The notes beneath the pieces were generated by a model. The model had not been told where the DNA came from and did no database searches. It saw only the letters and a list, made by a program, of their open reading frames with translations. A stretch of DNA of 64,000 bases from Hyphomicrobiaceae bacterium (GTDB lineage: Bacteria; Pseudomonadota; Alphaproteobacteria; Rhizobiales; Hyphomicrobiaceae). Shown piece after piece: positions 25,627 to 35,141 of the stretch. Position numbers and translations under genes: made by a program. Position 1 is the stretch's first letter. Each line of letters starts with the position of its first letter. The stretch is taken from NCBI GenBank assembly GCA_020442165.1, contig JAGRKV010000075.1:62001-126000 (forward strand). Reading direction: 5' to 3'.

Positions 25627-27861
25627 TCACATCGCCGGAGATGTTGCATCGGCCGGCAGACCGCGCCGGGTCATGAGATGCGCGCCTTGCGGCTTATCCT
25701 CGGACCGATTAAGGCGAATGAGGTTGATGTCTGTGACCTCAAAACCAAGAAACGTCCCCGGCGGGTCCTGCACCACCGAAGTGTTCCGCATCGCATCAGC
25801 GACACTCACGCCGGCATCGAAGCGGCCCTGGATTGCCTCGAAGAGGGCGCGCGCGTCGGTCAGTTTCGAGACGACGATGATCTGATCGTAGGCCTCGTCG
25901 AGCGCATCGAGAAGCAGGTTGAGCTTTTGGGAATCAAGCATGCCGCCAGCAGACCTTGCGGATGCCGATGAGCCGCAAGGAACGATGTGGACACGTCCGT
26001 CCGGAAGACTGCGAATGACGTCCTCGAAGCTCGCATCGCCACGGGCCAGGTCGTTGAAGCCCGGCTGGGACGGCAACCCGATCCTGCGGCTGAAACCGTC
26101 TTCGTTCGTACTCCAGTCGATGACAATCGTCTGAAGACCGTCGCGGACCAGTTCCTGTGCCAGCGCCAGCGCTTCGAAGCTCGCGTCGATATTGTTCGAG
26201 GCGCCGCACATCAAGGTCCTGAAGCCGCCTTTGTCAGGTGCAATGGCGCGGATGTGGCGGGCCAACTTGGCAACCGTTGCAATCTCGGCGGTGCCGCCCA
26301 TGTCGATGCGCTGATCGGGCGCGACGCGCGCGACGGCATCAGGCGAGTGGTTGAAGATCGGGTCGTTCACCGTGATGGGCGCAGCGGCATTTGGTGCCAG
26401 CTGGTGGTCACTCGCGCGGCGCAAGGGGTGGGCGCCCGAGTTCGACCGCGCTCCGACCAGCAGCGCCCTGGTAACCACCCATGCCGTACCGAACAGCAGC
26501 GTGGCCAAAGCCACCAGCGCTGTGTATGGCCCCTTCTTGGGGAACACGGGCACGCTTGAAGCGCGTGCCGGCGAAATCACGCGCACCTCGACGTTGGCGA
26601 CCTTGACGCCGGGGCCGGACTTGATCGCCTCGAGTTCCTTCATCAGGTGCTCAAGCTCGGTGCGCTTGGACTTGGCGACGTCCTCCAGCTGCCGAAGCTG
26701 GACTTCATCACCACTCTTTTCGGAAATTTCCGACTTGATCTCATCCAGGCTCCTGGTCACCCCGTCGACACGGATGGCTGAAACCTTCGCCTCTTTCTCG
26801 AGGCTGTCGACCAGTTTGGAGATCTCGCCGACAAGCTGTTTCTTAAGTCCGGTGAGATCGGCGTTCAGCTGGCGCATGCGCGGATGGCCAGGCAGCAGCG
26901 TGGCGGAAAGCTCGGAGATTTCGCGCTCCAGGCGGACGCGCTGCTGCACGAGGGACTGGATCAATGGTGATTTTTGTGCGTCTGGGAGGGCATCGGCGCT
27001 TCCCGTCTTCAGCATTTCGCGGGCGGCGCGGGCTCTAGCTTCCGCTTCGCTGCGCACGGACTTCGCTTTCGTCAGTTCCGTCGTGAGGTCCGCAAGCTGC
27101 TGCTTTCTGAGTTCGATCTTTTGCGAACCACCCTCGAAGATGTTGCTCTTGCGGCGGAAATCTTCCGCATTCTCAAGTGCCCTGGCCGCATCCTGCTGCA
27201 GCGTTTTCACCTTCTGCTCAAGATTGACGCGCAGCTCCGTGTTGTCATCCACGGTGTGCTGATCGAGCGTCTCGCGATATTCCTCGGCGATCTTGTTGGC
27301 GACTTCAGCGGCCAGTGTGGGGTCGGTCGCGGAGAAACGCACACCGATGAAACGGCTTTCCTTTGCTGCGTAGACTTCCAGACGCTTGTAGTAGGCGTTG
27401 AGGATGCGGTCCTGCTCGCTTTCGCCCGGGCGCGGCCCCGCCAAGCCTGCAATGCGCATCACCGTATCCAGCATGCCGCTGCTGCCCACCGCGCTGTTGA
27501 ATTCGCGGATCGTGTTGAGCTTCAGCGATTGGGCAACGCGGTTGGCGATATCGGGAGACTTCAACGCATTGACGTGGGTGTTCACAGCAGCCGGGTCAAC
27601 GAGAACATTGACGGCGTCGGGCGGTGCCCCATCGTTCTTGAGGCCGGGTGTGGAATTGCGCGCACTCTTGGCCATGATGGTCAACTGCGCCTCGGACATG
27701 TATCGCGGCGCCATCATGGACAGCACGGCGAACGTCGCCACACCCGCCAAGATGCTTGCCAGTAGCAGCGGTTTGCCGCTGCGGCGCAAGGTGCCCCAGA
27801 TGGACGTGATGTCGATGTCGTCGGGGGAGGCGTGGGTCGTGCCGCGCATGGAACCGCTCAC
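25627..27861 (-). CDS. Wzc/GumC-like polysaccharide co-polymerase with degenerate kinase domain
   Basis: A 744-residue inner-membrane protein. The N-terminal Wzz domain begins ITSIWGTLRRSGKPLLLASILAG (TM1, about residues 18-50), followed by a long periplasmic coiled coil (about 190-410) and a second TM near 440-460 after the PVFPKKGP motif. The C-terminal ~220 residues align with the tyrosine-kinase/ParA fold, including the Walker A'-like IVIDW strand, but the P-loop is lost (CGASNNIDASFEAL in place of GxGKS/T) and there is no C-terminal tyrosine cluster. It probably controls chain length without kinase activity. It is divergent from wza. Confidence 0.88.
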   Translation of the reverse strand: MSGSMRGTTHASPDDIDITSIWGTLRRSGKPLLLASILAGVATFAVLSMMAPRYMSEAQLTIMAKSARNSTPGLKNDGAPPDAVNVLVDPAAVNTHVNALKSPDIANRVAQSLKLNTIREFNSAVGSSGMLDTVMRIAGLAGPRPGESEQDRILNAYYKRLEVYAAKESRFIGVRFSATDPTLAAEVANKIAEEYRETLDQHTVDDNTELRVNLEQKVKTLQQDAARALENAEDFRRKSNIFEGGSQKIELRKQQLADLTTELTKAKSVRSEAEARARAAREMLKTGSADALPDAQKSPLIQSLVQQRVRLEREISELSATLLPGHPRMRQLNADLTGLKKQLVGEISKLVDSLEKEAKVSAIRVDGVTRSLDEIKSEISEKSGDEVQLRQLEDVAKSKRTELEHLMKELEAIKSGPGVKVANVEVRVISPARASSVPVFPKKGPYTALVALATLLFGTAWVVTRALLVGARSNSGAHPLRRASDHQLAPNAAAPITVNDPIFNHSPDAVARVAPDQRIDMGGTAEIATVAKLARHIRAIAPDKGGFRTLMCGASNNIDASFEALALAQELVRDGLQTIVIDWSTNEDGFSRRIGLPSQPGFNDLARGDASFEDVIRSLPDGRVHIVPCGSSASARSAGGMLDSQKLNLLLDALDEAYDQIIVVSKLTDARALFEAIQGRFDAGVSVADAMRNTSVVQDPPGTFLGFEVTDINLIRLNRSEDKPQGAHLMTRRGLPADATSPAM

Positions 27862-28017
27862 ATGATCTATTAATTCGTGTCCCGGATTAGATCGCTGGCA
27901 GGTAATAAATTCCTTAATCCACGCACCTGTTTCGAAATAATGCTAGGGCTCAGCCTTTTTTAACCATGCCAGCCTTAGATGGATGAGACACGTCCAACCC
28001 ATCAAAGGGGTCGCACT

Positions 28018-28740
28018 ATGTATGCCCGTCGCGTTTTGGTTCCAGTTGCAGCTGCCCTTCTTGTCTCGGGCTGCGCCCATGGCACCGATTTCCTGGGCGG
28101 AGAAGGAGCCATTTTCGACAGCTCTCCAGCAGTTGCCGCCGTTGAAGCGCCGGCAATCGAAAATGGCAGTCCCGTACCGGTTTCGGCTTCGGGAGCGCAG
28201 GGCGTGGTGCAGACGACTTTTGGCGAGCCGGCGACCCCGCCGATGCTGCCTCCGGCCCCTCACGCTGTTGCCGACAGCGACGGACCCTACCTGCTGGATT
28301 CCGGCGACAAGCTGCGTGTCTTCGTCTACGGGCAGCCCAATCTTTCCCGCATCTACCCGGTCGACCACGGCGGCATGATAACGGTGCCGCTGATCGGCGC
28401 GGTGAAGGCGCGCGGACTGACCACGTTCGACCTTGAAGGCGTTATCCGCAGGCGTCTGGGCGCGGAATTCGTGCGCAATCCGCAAGTGACCGTGGACATC
28501 CAGGAGAACCGTCCGTTCTTCATTCTTGGCGAGGTCCGCACCGCTGGCAAATATCCCTACGTTTCGGGCATGACGATCGAGACGGCGATTGCGATCGCCG
28601 GCGGCTTCACCGAACGCGCGAGCGACCGTACCTTCCGGATCACCCGCCGCATCAATGGCTACGTCGAGCAGATCGAGGCGCCTTCGGACTACGTCGTAAA
28701 GCCGGGCGATACCATTTACGTGTACGAACGCTTCTTGTGA
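28018..28740 (+). CDS. Wza-type polysaccharide export lipoprotein
   Basis: A 240-residue outer-membrane polysaccharide export protein starting at the ATG behind AGGGG. The lipobox LVSGC puts the lipidated cysteine at residue 19. After a Pro/Ala/Val-rich linker, the poly-export domain begins YLLDSGDKLRVFVYGQPNLS and is followed by one SLBB domain (FILGEVRTAGKYPYVSGMTIETAIAIAGG). It is the shorter form with a single SLBB domain, so an additional outer-membrane pore helix as in E. coli Wza is not obvious. It opens the forward-strand half of the exopolysaccharide locus. Confidence 0.92.
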   Translation: MYARRVLVPVAAALLVSGCAHGTDFLGGEGAIFDSSPAVAAVEAPAIENGSPVPVSASGAQGVVQTTFGEPATPPMLPPAPHAVADSDGPYLLDSGDKLRVFVYGQPNLSRIYPVDHGGMITVPLIGAVKARGLTTFDLEGVIRRRLGAEFVRNPQVTVDIQENRPFFILGEVRTAGKYPYVSGMTIETAIAIAGGFTERASDRTFRITRRINGYVEQIEAPSDYVVKPGDTIYVYERFL

Positions 28741-28788
28741 GGTCTGCCGCGGCAGGCCTAATGAGGTGCTAACGTCCGGACCGTCCCC

Positions 28789-29928
28789 GTGCCCAGCGCG
28801 ATCCAGATCCTGCATGTACTCCGCGCGCCGGTTGGCGGCCTGTTCCGTCACGTCGGCGACCTTTCGCGCGCGCAAACCGCAGCGGGCCACCGCGTCGGCA
28901 TCGTGTGCTGCTCGGAAGCAAGCGATCGTCTCACCGAAGCGCGCCTCGCAGACCTTGCCGCCGAACTCAAGCTGGGCGTTCATCGCGTCGCCATGGCGCG
29001 TGAGATAGACCTGCGCGACCTTACCGCCACCAGGGCCACCCGGGCTCTTGCCAAGCGCCTTGACGTTGACGTGTTGCATGGACACGGCGCAAAGGGCGGC
29101 GCCTATGCCCGGCTTGCGGCTGCCACTCTCAAACGCCAGGGCCAATCGGTCATCGCGCTTTACACCCCGCACGGCGGCTCCCTGCATTATGCGCCAAGTT
29201 CGCTCAAAGGCCGCATCTTCATGGGCCTTGAACGACATTTGGCCGGCAAGACCGACGGCATCATTTTCGAAAGCGCCTACTCCGCGCGGATCTACGCGCG
29301 CAATGTTGTTGGCGAGAATGCGGTGACATCGCGGATCATCCCCAACGGCGTTGGACCGGACGAATTCGCGCCTGTCTTACCGGCGGCGGATGCGGCTGAT
29401 TTCATTTTCGTCGGGGAGCTTCGCCAACTGAAAGGCGTCGACCTTCTGCTCGAAGCACTGGCGGGCCTTGCGCGACAACGTCCGGCAACGGCGGTGATCG
29501 TGGGCGACGGACCGGACGCGGCAATGTTTCGAGCGCAGGCAGCAGAGCTTGGCATTGCCAGTCTGGTTCGCTTTCCCGGCGCCATGCCCGCGCGGCAGGC
29601 CTTTGCACTTGGGCGGTCTCTGGTAATGCCATCGCGTGCCGAGAGCTTTCCCTACATCGTACTGGAGGCAGGTGCGGCAGGGCTGCCGATGATTGCCACA
29701 TCAGTCGGCGGCATTCCCGAAATCGTTGCCGGCACCAACGTCCCGCTCGTGCCACCTGAGGACGCCGATCAACTGCGCCAGGCAATGCAGCGTCACCTTG
29801 ACGACCGTGTGAGCGTCCAGAATGAAGCCCTGGAACTTCAGCGCTGCATCGGCGAGCGCTTCACCATCGAGGCTATGGCCCGTGGTGTTAACGAATTCTA
29901 CGCGGCGTTAACGAATTCTTCACGTTAA
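28789..29928 (+). CDS. GT4-family glycosyltransferase of the exopolysaccharide locus
   Basis: A 379-residue GT-B glycosyltransferase starting at a GTG 48 bases after wza. It opens with QILHVLRAPVGGLFRHV (acceptor-side glycine loop), then HGHGAKGGAYARLAA, IPNGVGPDEF, FVGELRQLKGVDLLLEAL and the donor-site loop MPSRAESFPYIVLEAGAAGLP. This order matches exopolysaccharide GT4 enzymes. The extreme C-terminus is encoded by a 13-base direct repeat. It likely adds an early sugar to the lipid-linked unit started by the downstream sugar-phosphate transferase. Confidence 0.9.
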   Translation: MPSAIQILHVLRAPVGGLFRHVGDLSRAQTAAGHRVGIVCCSEASDRLTEARLADLAAELKLGVHRVAMAREIDLRDLTATRATRALAKRLDVDVLHGHGAKGGAYARLAAATLKRQGQSVIALYTPHGGSLHYAPSSLKGRIFMGLERHLAGKTDGIIFESAYSARIYARNVVGENAVTSRIIPNGVGPDEFAPVLPAADAADFIFVGELRQLKGVDLLLEALAGLARQRPATAVIVGDGPDAAMFRAQAAELGIASLVRFPGAMPARQAFALGRSLVMPSRAESFPYIVLEAGAAGLPMIATSVGGIPEIVAGTNVPLVPPEDADQLRQAMQRHLDDRVSVQNEALELQRCIGERFTIEAMARGVNEFYAALTNSSR

Positions 29929-30025
29929 CCGAGAGATCGAACGGCTCTCCTAGAGCACATCGGCAATCTGGCATGCGCAGTGCTTTCCCTTGTCTCCGGC
30001 CCATGGAGGCGCAACGGGAATCGTC

Positions 30026-31561
30026 ATGCCAAATGAATTGTTGTCCGCAAAGGGGATCGAGGCGGCGCAGCCACTGCCGAAGTCGGGTGGCCGCGCGGGT
30101 CTCACAATCGAGCTGCCCCCGCTTGCCGACTTCCGTTCCGGAGACAGATCCAGTCTGATCGCGCCAGCAATCCTGCGCGGCGCCGTGCGTCTTTTCGATT
30201 TTCTCATCGTCGCCGCCATCGGACTTGCCGTTGCTTTGGCCTACGTGGCCGAACCCAATCTGCTCGCCGGCCTCAGCTATCCTGCCGCACTGCTCGGGGT
30301 CGCCGCACTCACTGTCATCACGTTCCAGCTGCTGGGCCTCTACAAGGTGCGAGCGTTCTCGTCGATCATGCGACAGATGCCGCGGGTCATCGCCGGCTGG
30401 ACTGTCGTGTTTGCCGCCCTCGTCGTCGTCGTGTTCTTTCTCAAGAGCGGGCATTCCTTCTCCCGCGTCTGGCTGGCGGTCTGGTTTGCAGCCGGCGGAC
30501 TGGCGTTGATCGCCGGGCGACTCGGCCTTGCCGGGCTCGTACGGCACTGGGCACGCGAGGGGCGCCTTTATCGCCGTGCGGTCATCTATGGTGGTGGTGA
30601 GTTTTCTGAAAGATTGATCCGGCAGCTGGAAGAAGAGGCCGCGGGCGACATCCGGATTTCGGGCATATTCGATGAGCGAGGAGATGGCCGTTCGGCATCG
30701 GTGATCGCAGGCTATCCGCGGCTTGGCGGTCTCAATGACCTTGTCGGCTTTTGCCGCCAGACCCGTATCGATCTGGCCATCGTAGCCCTGCCGATCACGG
30801 CAGAGGATCGTCTGGTCGACGTCATGAAGGAAATTTCGGTGCTGCCCGTCGACGTCAAGCTGCCGGCTGCGGCGACGGCGTTGCGGTTCAGCCCGCGGAC
30901 CTATTCACGCGTCGGCAACGTCGCGATGATCGACCTGCACGATACGCCCATCACCGATTGGGGCAGGGTCTCGAAATGGGCATTCGACAAGATCGTGGGG
31001 CTGACTGCTCTTGTGTTGCTTGCCCCGGTAATGCTTGCAGTCGCCATTGCCATAAAGCTCGACAGCCGCGGCCCGGTGTTCTTCCGGCAGAAGCGCTATG
31101 GCTTCAACAACGAGCTGATCGAAGTCTTCAAGTTCCGGTCAATGTATACCGACAGGTGCGATGCTACGGCGGCAAAGCTCGTAACCAGGGATGACCCGCG
31201 CGTGACCCGCGTCGGACGCTTCATCCGCAAGACCAGCCTCGATGAGTTGCCGCAACTCCTTAACGTGCTGGCCGGGGAGCTATCACTGGTGGGTCCGCGC
31301 CCGCATGCGTTGCATGCAAAAGCCGCCAACCAGCTCTACGATGAGGTCGTTGAAGGATATTTCGCCCGTCACAAGGTGAAACCGGGCATCACCGGCTGGG
31401 CGCAAATCAACGGCTGGCGAGGTGAGACCGATACGCCCGAGAAGATCCAGAAGCGTGTCGAATACGACTTGTACTACATCGAGAACTGGTCGGTGTTCTT
31501 CGATCTCTACATCCTGCTGAAGACACCGTTCGCACTGCTCAAGACGGACAACGCATACTGA
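30026..31561 (+). CDS. undecaprenyl-phosphate sugar phosphotransferase (WcaJ/ExoY type)
   Basis: A 511-residue polyprenyl-phosphate hexose-1-phosphate transferase. Four hydrophobic segments lie at about residues 53-75, 80-105, 120-140 and 148-175; a Rossmann-like CoA-binding-type domain follows ([20 protein letters not shown]). The catalytic domain (about 320-505) has [32 protein letters not shown], the FKFRSM loop and [24 protein letters not shown]. It starts repeat-unit assembly on undecaprenyl phosphate. ATG 30026 gives the usual family length. Confidence 0.93.
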   Translation: MPNELLSAKGIEAAQPLPKSGGRAGLTIELPPLADFRSGDRSSLIAPAILRGAVRLFDFLIVAAIGLAVALAYVAEPNLLAGLSYPAALLGVAALTVITFQLLGLYKVRAFSSIMRQMPRVIAGWTVVFAALVVVVFFLKSGHSFSRVWLAVWFAAGGLALIAGRLGLAGLVRHWAREGRLYRRAVIYGGGEFSERLIRQLEEEAAGDIRISGIFDERGDGRSASVIAGYPRLGGLNDLVGFCRQTRIDLAIVALPITAEDRLVDVMKEISVLPVDVKLPAAATALRFSPRTYSRVGNVAMIDLHDTPITDWGRVSKWAFDKIVGLTALVLLAPVMLAVAIAIKLDSRGPVFFRQKRYGFNNELIEVFKFRSMYTDRCDATAAKLVTRDDPRVTRVGRFIRKTSLDELPQLLNVLAGELSLVGPRPHALHAKAANQLYDEVVEGYFARHKVKPGITGWAQINGWRGETDTPEKIQKRVEYDLYYIENWSVFFDLYILLKTPFALLKTDNAY

Positions 31562-31729
31562 GCCGCGACAGGGCACATGGTTGCCCATTTCTTAACAGCT
31601 GAGGACAGTCTAGACAGCCAGAAACTGCGGCACTTTCGGCTCTCTCGGTCAGTCGAAAAATCCGTTGCGGCAGGGCGCTCTGCGGCACATCCCTTGCGTC
31701 AGAAGGGGATGTAGCAAGCGAGAGTCCCG

Positions 31730-33079
31730 ATGAAGCTCCAATTTGACACATCAGCGAGGCGCGGGCGCATCACGGGGCCCGCCCCCGCTGCTGCGCGCCG
31801 CAACACCCGCTGTCTCGCAGCGCCGGTTTGCGTTGAGCGGCGTGAGCCGGTTGTTTCAATGCTGGGCAATCCCGGAATCGCCAAGCGGATAGCCCTGGCA
31901 CTGGTTTGGATCGCCATTGCGGTGTCGGGTATCGTTTTCACCGAGCCCGCTCCCACAGATGCGATCATGTTGGGCCTATTGGTCCTGCTGCCTACGATTG
32001 GGCTCGTTGCCATTTCGCCGTTGCTGGTCAGCTATGTGTCGTTGTGGATGGTCGCGGCCGCCGCGGGTCTGCTCGCCGCCACGATGGCACCCGAACTCGG
32101 CCGTCCCGTTACGTTTACCTTCGTTTCCTTCTTTCTCTACCTCGCAAGCTTCATCATCGCTGCGTTCGTCGCGAAGGACCCCAAGGCCCACACCGAGCTG
32201 ATCCTCAGGGCCTGGGTCGTTGCCGCGGTGGTTGCAACCGCGGCGGCGCTCTTGGGCTATTTCCAGCTCGCACCCGGCGCCTTCGACCTGTTCACCCGGT
32301 TTGGCCGCGCGACGGGCACGTTCAAGGACCCGAACGTCTTCGGCCCGTTCCTGGTGGCGCCATTCCTCTATGCCCTGCACGTCGCGCTCGACATGCCGTT
32401 GAAGCGCATGGGCGTGCCGCTGGCGGTCGCGGGCCTACTCGCTCTTGGCGTATTCTTGAGCTTCTCGCGCGGGGCGTGGATGAACCTTGCCGCCGCGCTG
32501 GCAATCTACGGCTGGCTGGCGTTCGTGACGGCGCAATCCAATGAGCGCCGCAAGCGCATCCTGCAACTGGTCGCGGCGGGCGCTGTGGTCATCTGTCTGG
32601 TGGTGGTCGCAGCACTCCAGAACGAGCGAATCGTTGAACTCCTAACCCAGCGCGCAAGCCTAACACAGAGCTACGACGTTGGCCCCGAGGGGCGGTTTGG
32701 CGGACAGCAGAAGGCGCTCGACCTTATCTATCAAAATCCGCTGGGCATCGGTGCCACGGTCTTTGCCAGCGTTTATCACCATGAAGAGGTTCACAACGTC
32801 TATCTTTCGATGATGCTCAACGCCGGCTGGGTCGGCGGCAGCATCTTCTGGCTGATGGTGATGCTCACGGTCGGGATCGGGCTGCGCCACGTCTTCAAAC
32901 CGGGGCCGGCCCAGCCGCTGCTCATCATCGCCTTCGCGACCTTCGCCGCGAATGCATTCGAAGGTGTCATCATCGATCTCGACCACTGGCGTCACGTCTA
33001 CGTGCTCATGGCTATCGTGTGGGGCATCGCCAGCGCGACGGGCCGGCAGACCGCAGGCACAAACCGGCGGCGGACATGA
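31730..33079 (+). CDS. O-antigen ligase/polymerase-family membrane protein 1
   Basis: A 449-residue Wzy/WaaL-family protein with about eleven hydrophobic segments. The large periplasmic loop carries SLTQSYDVGPEGRFGGQ, PLGIGA and HHEEVHNVYLSMMLNAGW, the H-containing block typical of the family. The first ~45 residues are Arg/Ala-rich and could mean a later start, for example the ATG at residue 44 just before the first helix. It is one base from a paralogue downstream. Polymerase and ligase roles cannot be told apart by sequence. Confidence 0.88.
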   Translation: MKLQFDTSARRGRITGPAPAAARRNTRCLAAPVCVERREPVVSMLGNPGIAKRIALALVWIAIAVSGIVFTEPAPTDAIMLGLLVLLPTIGLVAISPLLVSYVSLWMVAAAAGLLAATMAPELGRPVTFTFVSFFLYLASFIIAAFVAKDPKAHTELILRAWVVAAVVATAAALLGYFQLAPGAFDLFTRFGRATGTFKDPNVFGPFLVAPFLYALHVALDMPLKRMGVPLAVAGLLALGVFLSFSRGAWMNLAAALAIYGWLAFVTAQSNERRKRILQLVAAGAVVICLVVVAALQNERIVELLTQRASLTQSYDVGPEGRFGGQQKALDLIYQNPLGIGATVFASVYHHEEVHNVYLSMMLNAGWVGGSIFWLMVMLTVGIGLRHVFKPGPAQPLLIIAFATFAANAFEGVIIDLDHWRHVYVLMAIVWGIASATGRQTAGTNRRRT

Positions 33080-33080
33080 C

Positions 33081-34922
33081 ATGGCCAACGTGACGAGCCT
33101 GCAGCTTCGACGCAGCATCTACATCAAGCCATCGCTTCCGGGAAAGCTGAAGCTTGCTGACAGCGGCGCGGGCAACAACAATGGCATTGTCCACAAGCTC
33201 GCCCTTGCGCTCGTCTGGTTTGCGGTCGCATCGAGTGCCATAGTTTTCAGTGAACCCGCTCCCACCGACGTGCTGACGATGGCAGCGATAGTTGTGCTCC
33301 CAGTCGTCGGTCTTGCGGTGCTCCGGCCGCCGCTCCTGGTTCTGGGTGCCGGCCTCTTGATGATCTGTGCCTTCGGCTATCTCGCCGCGCTTTATGCGAC
33401 CGATACGGGCAAGGCCGTCACGCACATGACCATCTCGCTCTATCTGTCGCTGGCCGCGGTGGTGCTGGGGGCCTTTGTCGCCCGCAATCCGGCAAACCAC
33501 ACGCGTCTGGTGCTGCGCGCCTATCTCTTCGGTGCGCTCATTGCGGCAATGGCCGCCATCATCGGCTATTTCGACCTTCTTCCCGGAACGCACGACTTGT
33601 TCACGAAGTTCGATCGCGCCAGTGGGCCGTTCAAGGACCCAAATGTCTTTGGTCCATTCCTCATTGCGCCACTGGTCTATGCCGTTCACGTCTGGTTGAG
33701 CCGGCCGTTCCTGCGCGGGCTGCCCGTGGCTGGCGTGATCGGTGTATTGAGCTTTGGCATCTTGCTCAGCTTCTCTCGCGCCGCCTGGGCGGGAGCTGCT
33801 TTGGCCGTAATCCTTTATCTCTACCTGACGTTCGTGACGACGCGGCGCAATCTCGACAGGCTCAGGATCGCCGCGCTTGCCTTCGCTGGCGTCGCCGCAA
33901 TCGTGGCCGTGCTGGCGGTGGCCCTGCAGATGGATCAGATCGCCGATCTCCTGTCACAACGCGCAAGCCTCACCCAGAGCTACGATGTCGGCCCGGAAGG
34001 CCGGTTCGGCGGACAGACAAAGGCCGTAGCTGTTTTGCTCGAACATCCTTTGGGAATTGGTGCTCTGGAGTTTCCAGAGCGGCTTCACCATGAGGACGTT
34101 CACAACGTCTATCTCAGCATGTTTCTCAACACCGGCTGGGGCGGCGGTTTGTTGTTCATCCTTGTTTCAGTCATGACGCTCGTGCTGGGATTTCGTCATG
34201 CCCTCGGGTGTACGCGCACGCAGGGCTACTTCCTGATTGTGCTGGCTGCCTTAACGGCGACAGTGCTGCAAGGGCTCATCGTCGATACCGACCACTGGCG
34301 TCATCTTTACGCGCTGCTTGGCATGTCATGGGCACTGATGGCGGCCGACCAGCGCCGGGTGCGCGCGCCACGCATCGTGGGCAAGACGCGCGCGCTGGCC
34401 GTCGCTCAGGCTCTGGCGGCTACCTCTCCAGTGCAACGACGCGACGTGCATTCACCGCGCACGCCCCGGCAGGTCATCGAGCTGAAGTCTCATCCGCTGG
34501 CTTCGCATCTGCATCGCAAGCCACACATCCTGGGTCCGGCGCAGACAAGGCGGCCTTCACTGCTGCGGCCCGCCGCCGGGCCTGAGATCACGCCAACGCG
34601 ACCGAACCTCGGCAACACGCAGATCATCGAGCTCAAGGCACATCCGCATGCCAGCCGTCTTCACCGCCTGCCGCGCATTCTGGGTCCTGTGCAGCCAAGA
34701 CGTCCGGCGCGTTTGTTGAACGACAATGATGGCTGCGCCATACCTTCCCGTCGACGCCCGCGGATAACTGGGATCATCGAACTCAAGGCCTATCGTGGCG
34801 CAATTCGACTCAACCGTGCGCCGCGCATTCTTGGAGCAGCACAACCCCGGCTGACCGGTCAATCAGGAGCGGTGCGACACGGGCAAATCCGCTTCGCGGC
34901 GCCTGGAGAGACGACAATTTGA
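33081..34922 (+). CDS. O-antigen ligase/polymerase-family membrane protein 2 with repeated C-terminal tail
   Basis: A 613-residue protein. Residues ~40-430 are a full Wzy/WaaL-type membrane domain closely related to the preceding gene (shared SLTQSYDVGPEGRFGGQ and HNVYLSM blocks). Residues 465-613 are different: three consecutive 50-residue repeats starting at 465, 515 and 565, each opening (V/I)IELK and continuing through LHR/LNR-x-P-x-ILG to AQ/VQ-x-R. The tail is strongly basic and should follow the last membrane helix. Starts at the ATG one base after the upstream stop. No comparable tail is known to me in this family. Confidence 0.88.
   Translation: MANVTSLQLRRSIYIKPSLPGKLKLADSGAGNNNGIVHKLALALVWFAVASSAIVFSEPAPTDVLTMAAIVVLPVVGLAVLRPPLLVLGAGLLMICAFGYLAALYATDTGKAVTHMTISLYLSLAAVVLGAFVARNPANHTRLVLRAYLFGALIAAMAAIIGYFDLLPGTHDLFTKFDRASGPFKDPNVFGPFLIAPLVYAVHVWLSRPFLRGLPVAGVIGVLSFGILLSFSRAAWAGAALAVILYLYLTFVTTRRNLDRLRIAALAFAGVAAIVAVLAVALQMDQIADLLSQRASLTQSYDVGPEGRFGGQTKAVAVLLEHPLGIGALEFPERLHHEDVHNVYLSMFLNTGWGGGLLFILVSVMTLVLGFRHALGCTRTQGYFLIVLAALTATVLQGLIVDTDHWRHLYALLGMSWALMAADQRRVRAPRIVGKTRALAVAQALAATSPVQRRDVHSPRTPRQVIELKSHPLASHLHRKPHILGPAQTRRPSLLRPAAGPEITPTRPNLGNTQIIELKAHPHASRLHRLPRILGPVQPRRPARLLNDNDGCAIPSRRRPRITGIIELKAYRGAIRLNRAPRILGAAQPRLTGQSGAVRHGQIRFAAPGETTI
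34473..34919 (+). repeat. three in-frame 150-base repeats encoding 50-residue units
   Basis: Repeat starts are at 34473, 34623 and 34773, exactly 150 bases apart; the third runs to the end of the gene and is one residue short. Protein consensus begins IIELKAHP and includes RxPRILGPxQPRR. DNA identity has largely decayed while the protein pattern remains, which points to an old, selected duplication rather than a recent slippage event. Confidence 0.9.
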
Positions 34923-34935
34923 CGCCCTCGACGCG

Positions 34936-34949
34936 TTGACCGATGTCAA
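34936..34949. promoter_or_regulatory. FNR/FixK-type site upstream of hemN
   Basis: TTGACCGATGTCAA is a perfect dyad (TTGAC-N4-GTCAA) matching the FNR/FixK consensus TTGAT-N4-ATCAA with the C/G variant often accepted by FixK. It lies 193 bases before the hemN start and 14 bases after the preceding stop codon. Low-oxygen induction of hemN by this regulator family is well established in relatives. Confidence 0.7.
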
Positions 34950-35141
34950 TCTGGTGGCTGCTCCGGCGGAATAGATTGGTTCGTCGTGTCCAGCCCAGGT
35001 CTGACGCGCGGACCTCTCGGGAGGCTTCAAGCCACAGCACCACTCGCGGTGTCTTCGTGCCCGCCCTGGCGCTGGCACGGCAGCAGCGCCTCGGCCGGGC
35101 CCAGGCCGCGTTACTAGCCATTCATATCTGAGGGAGAGTGC

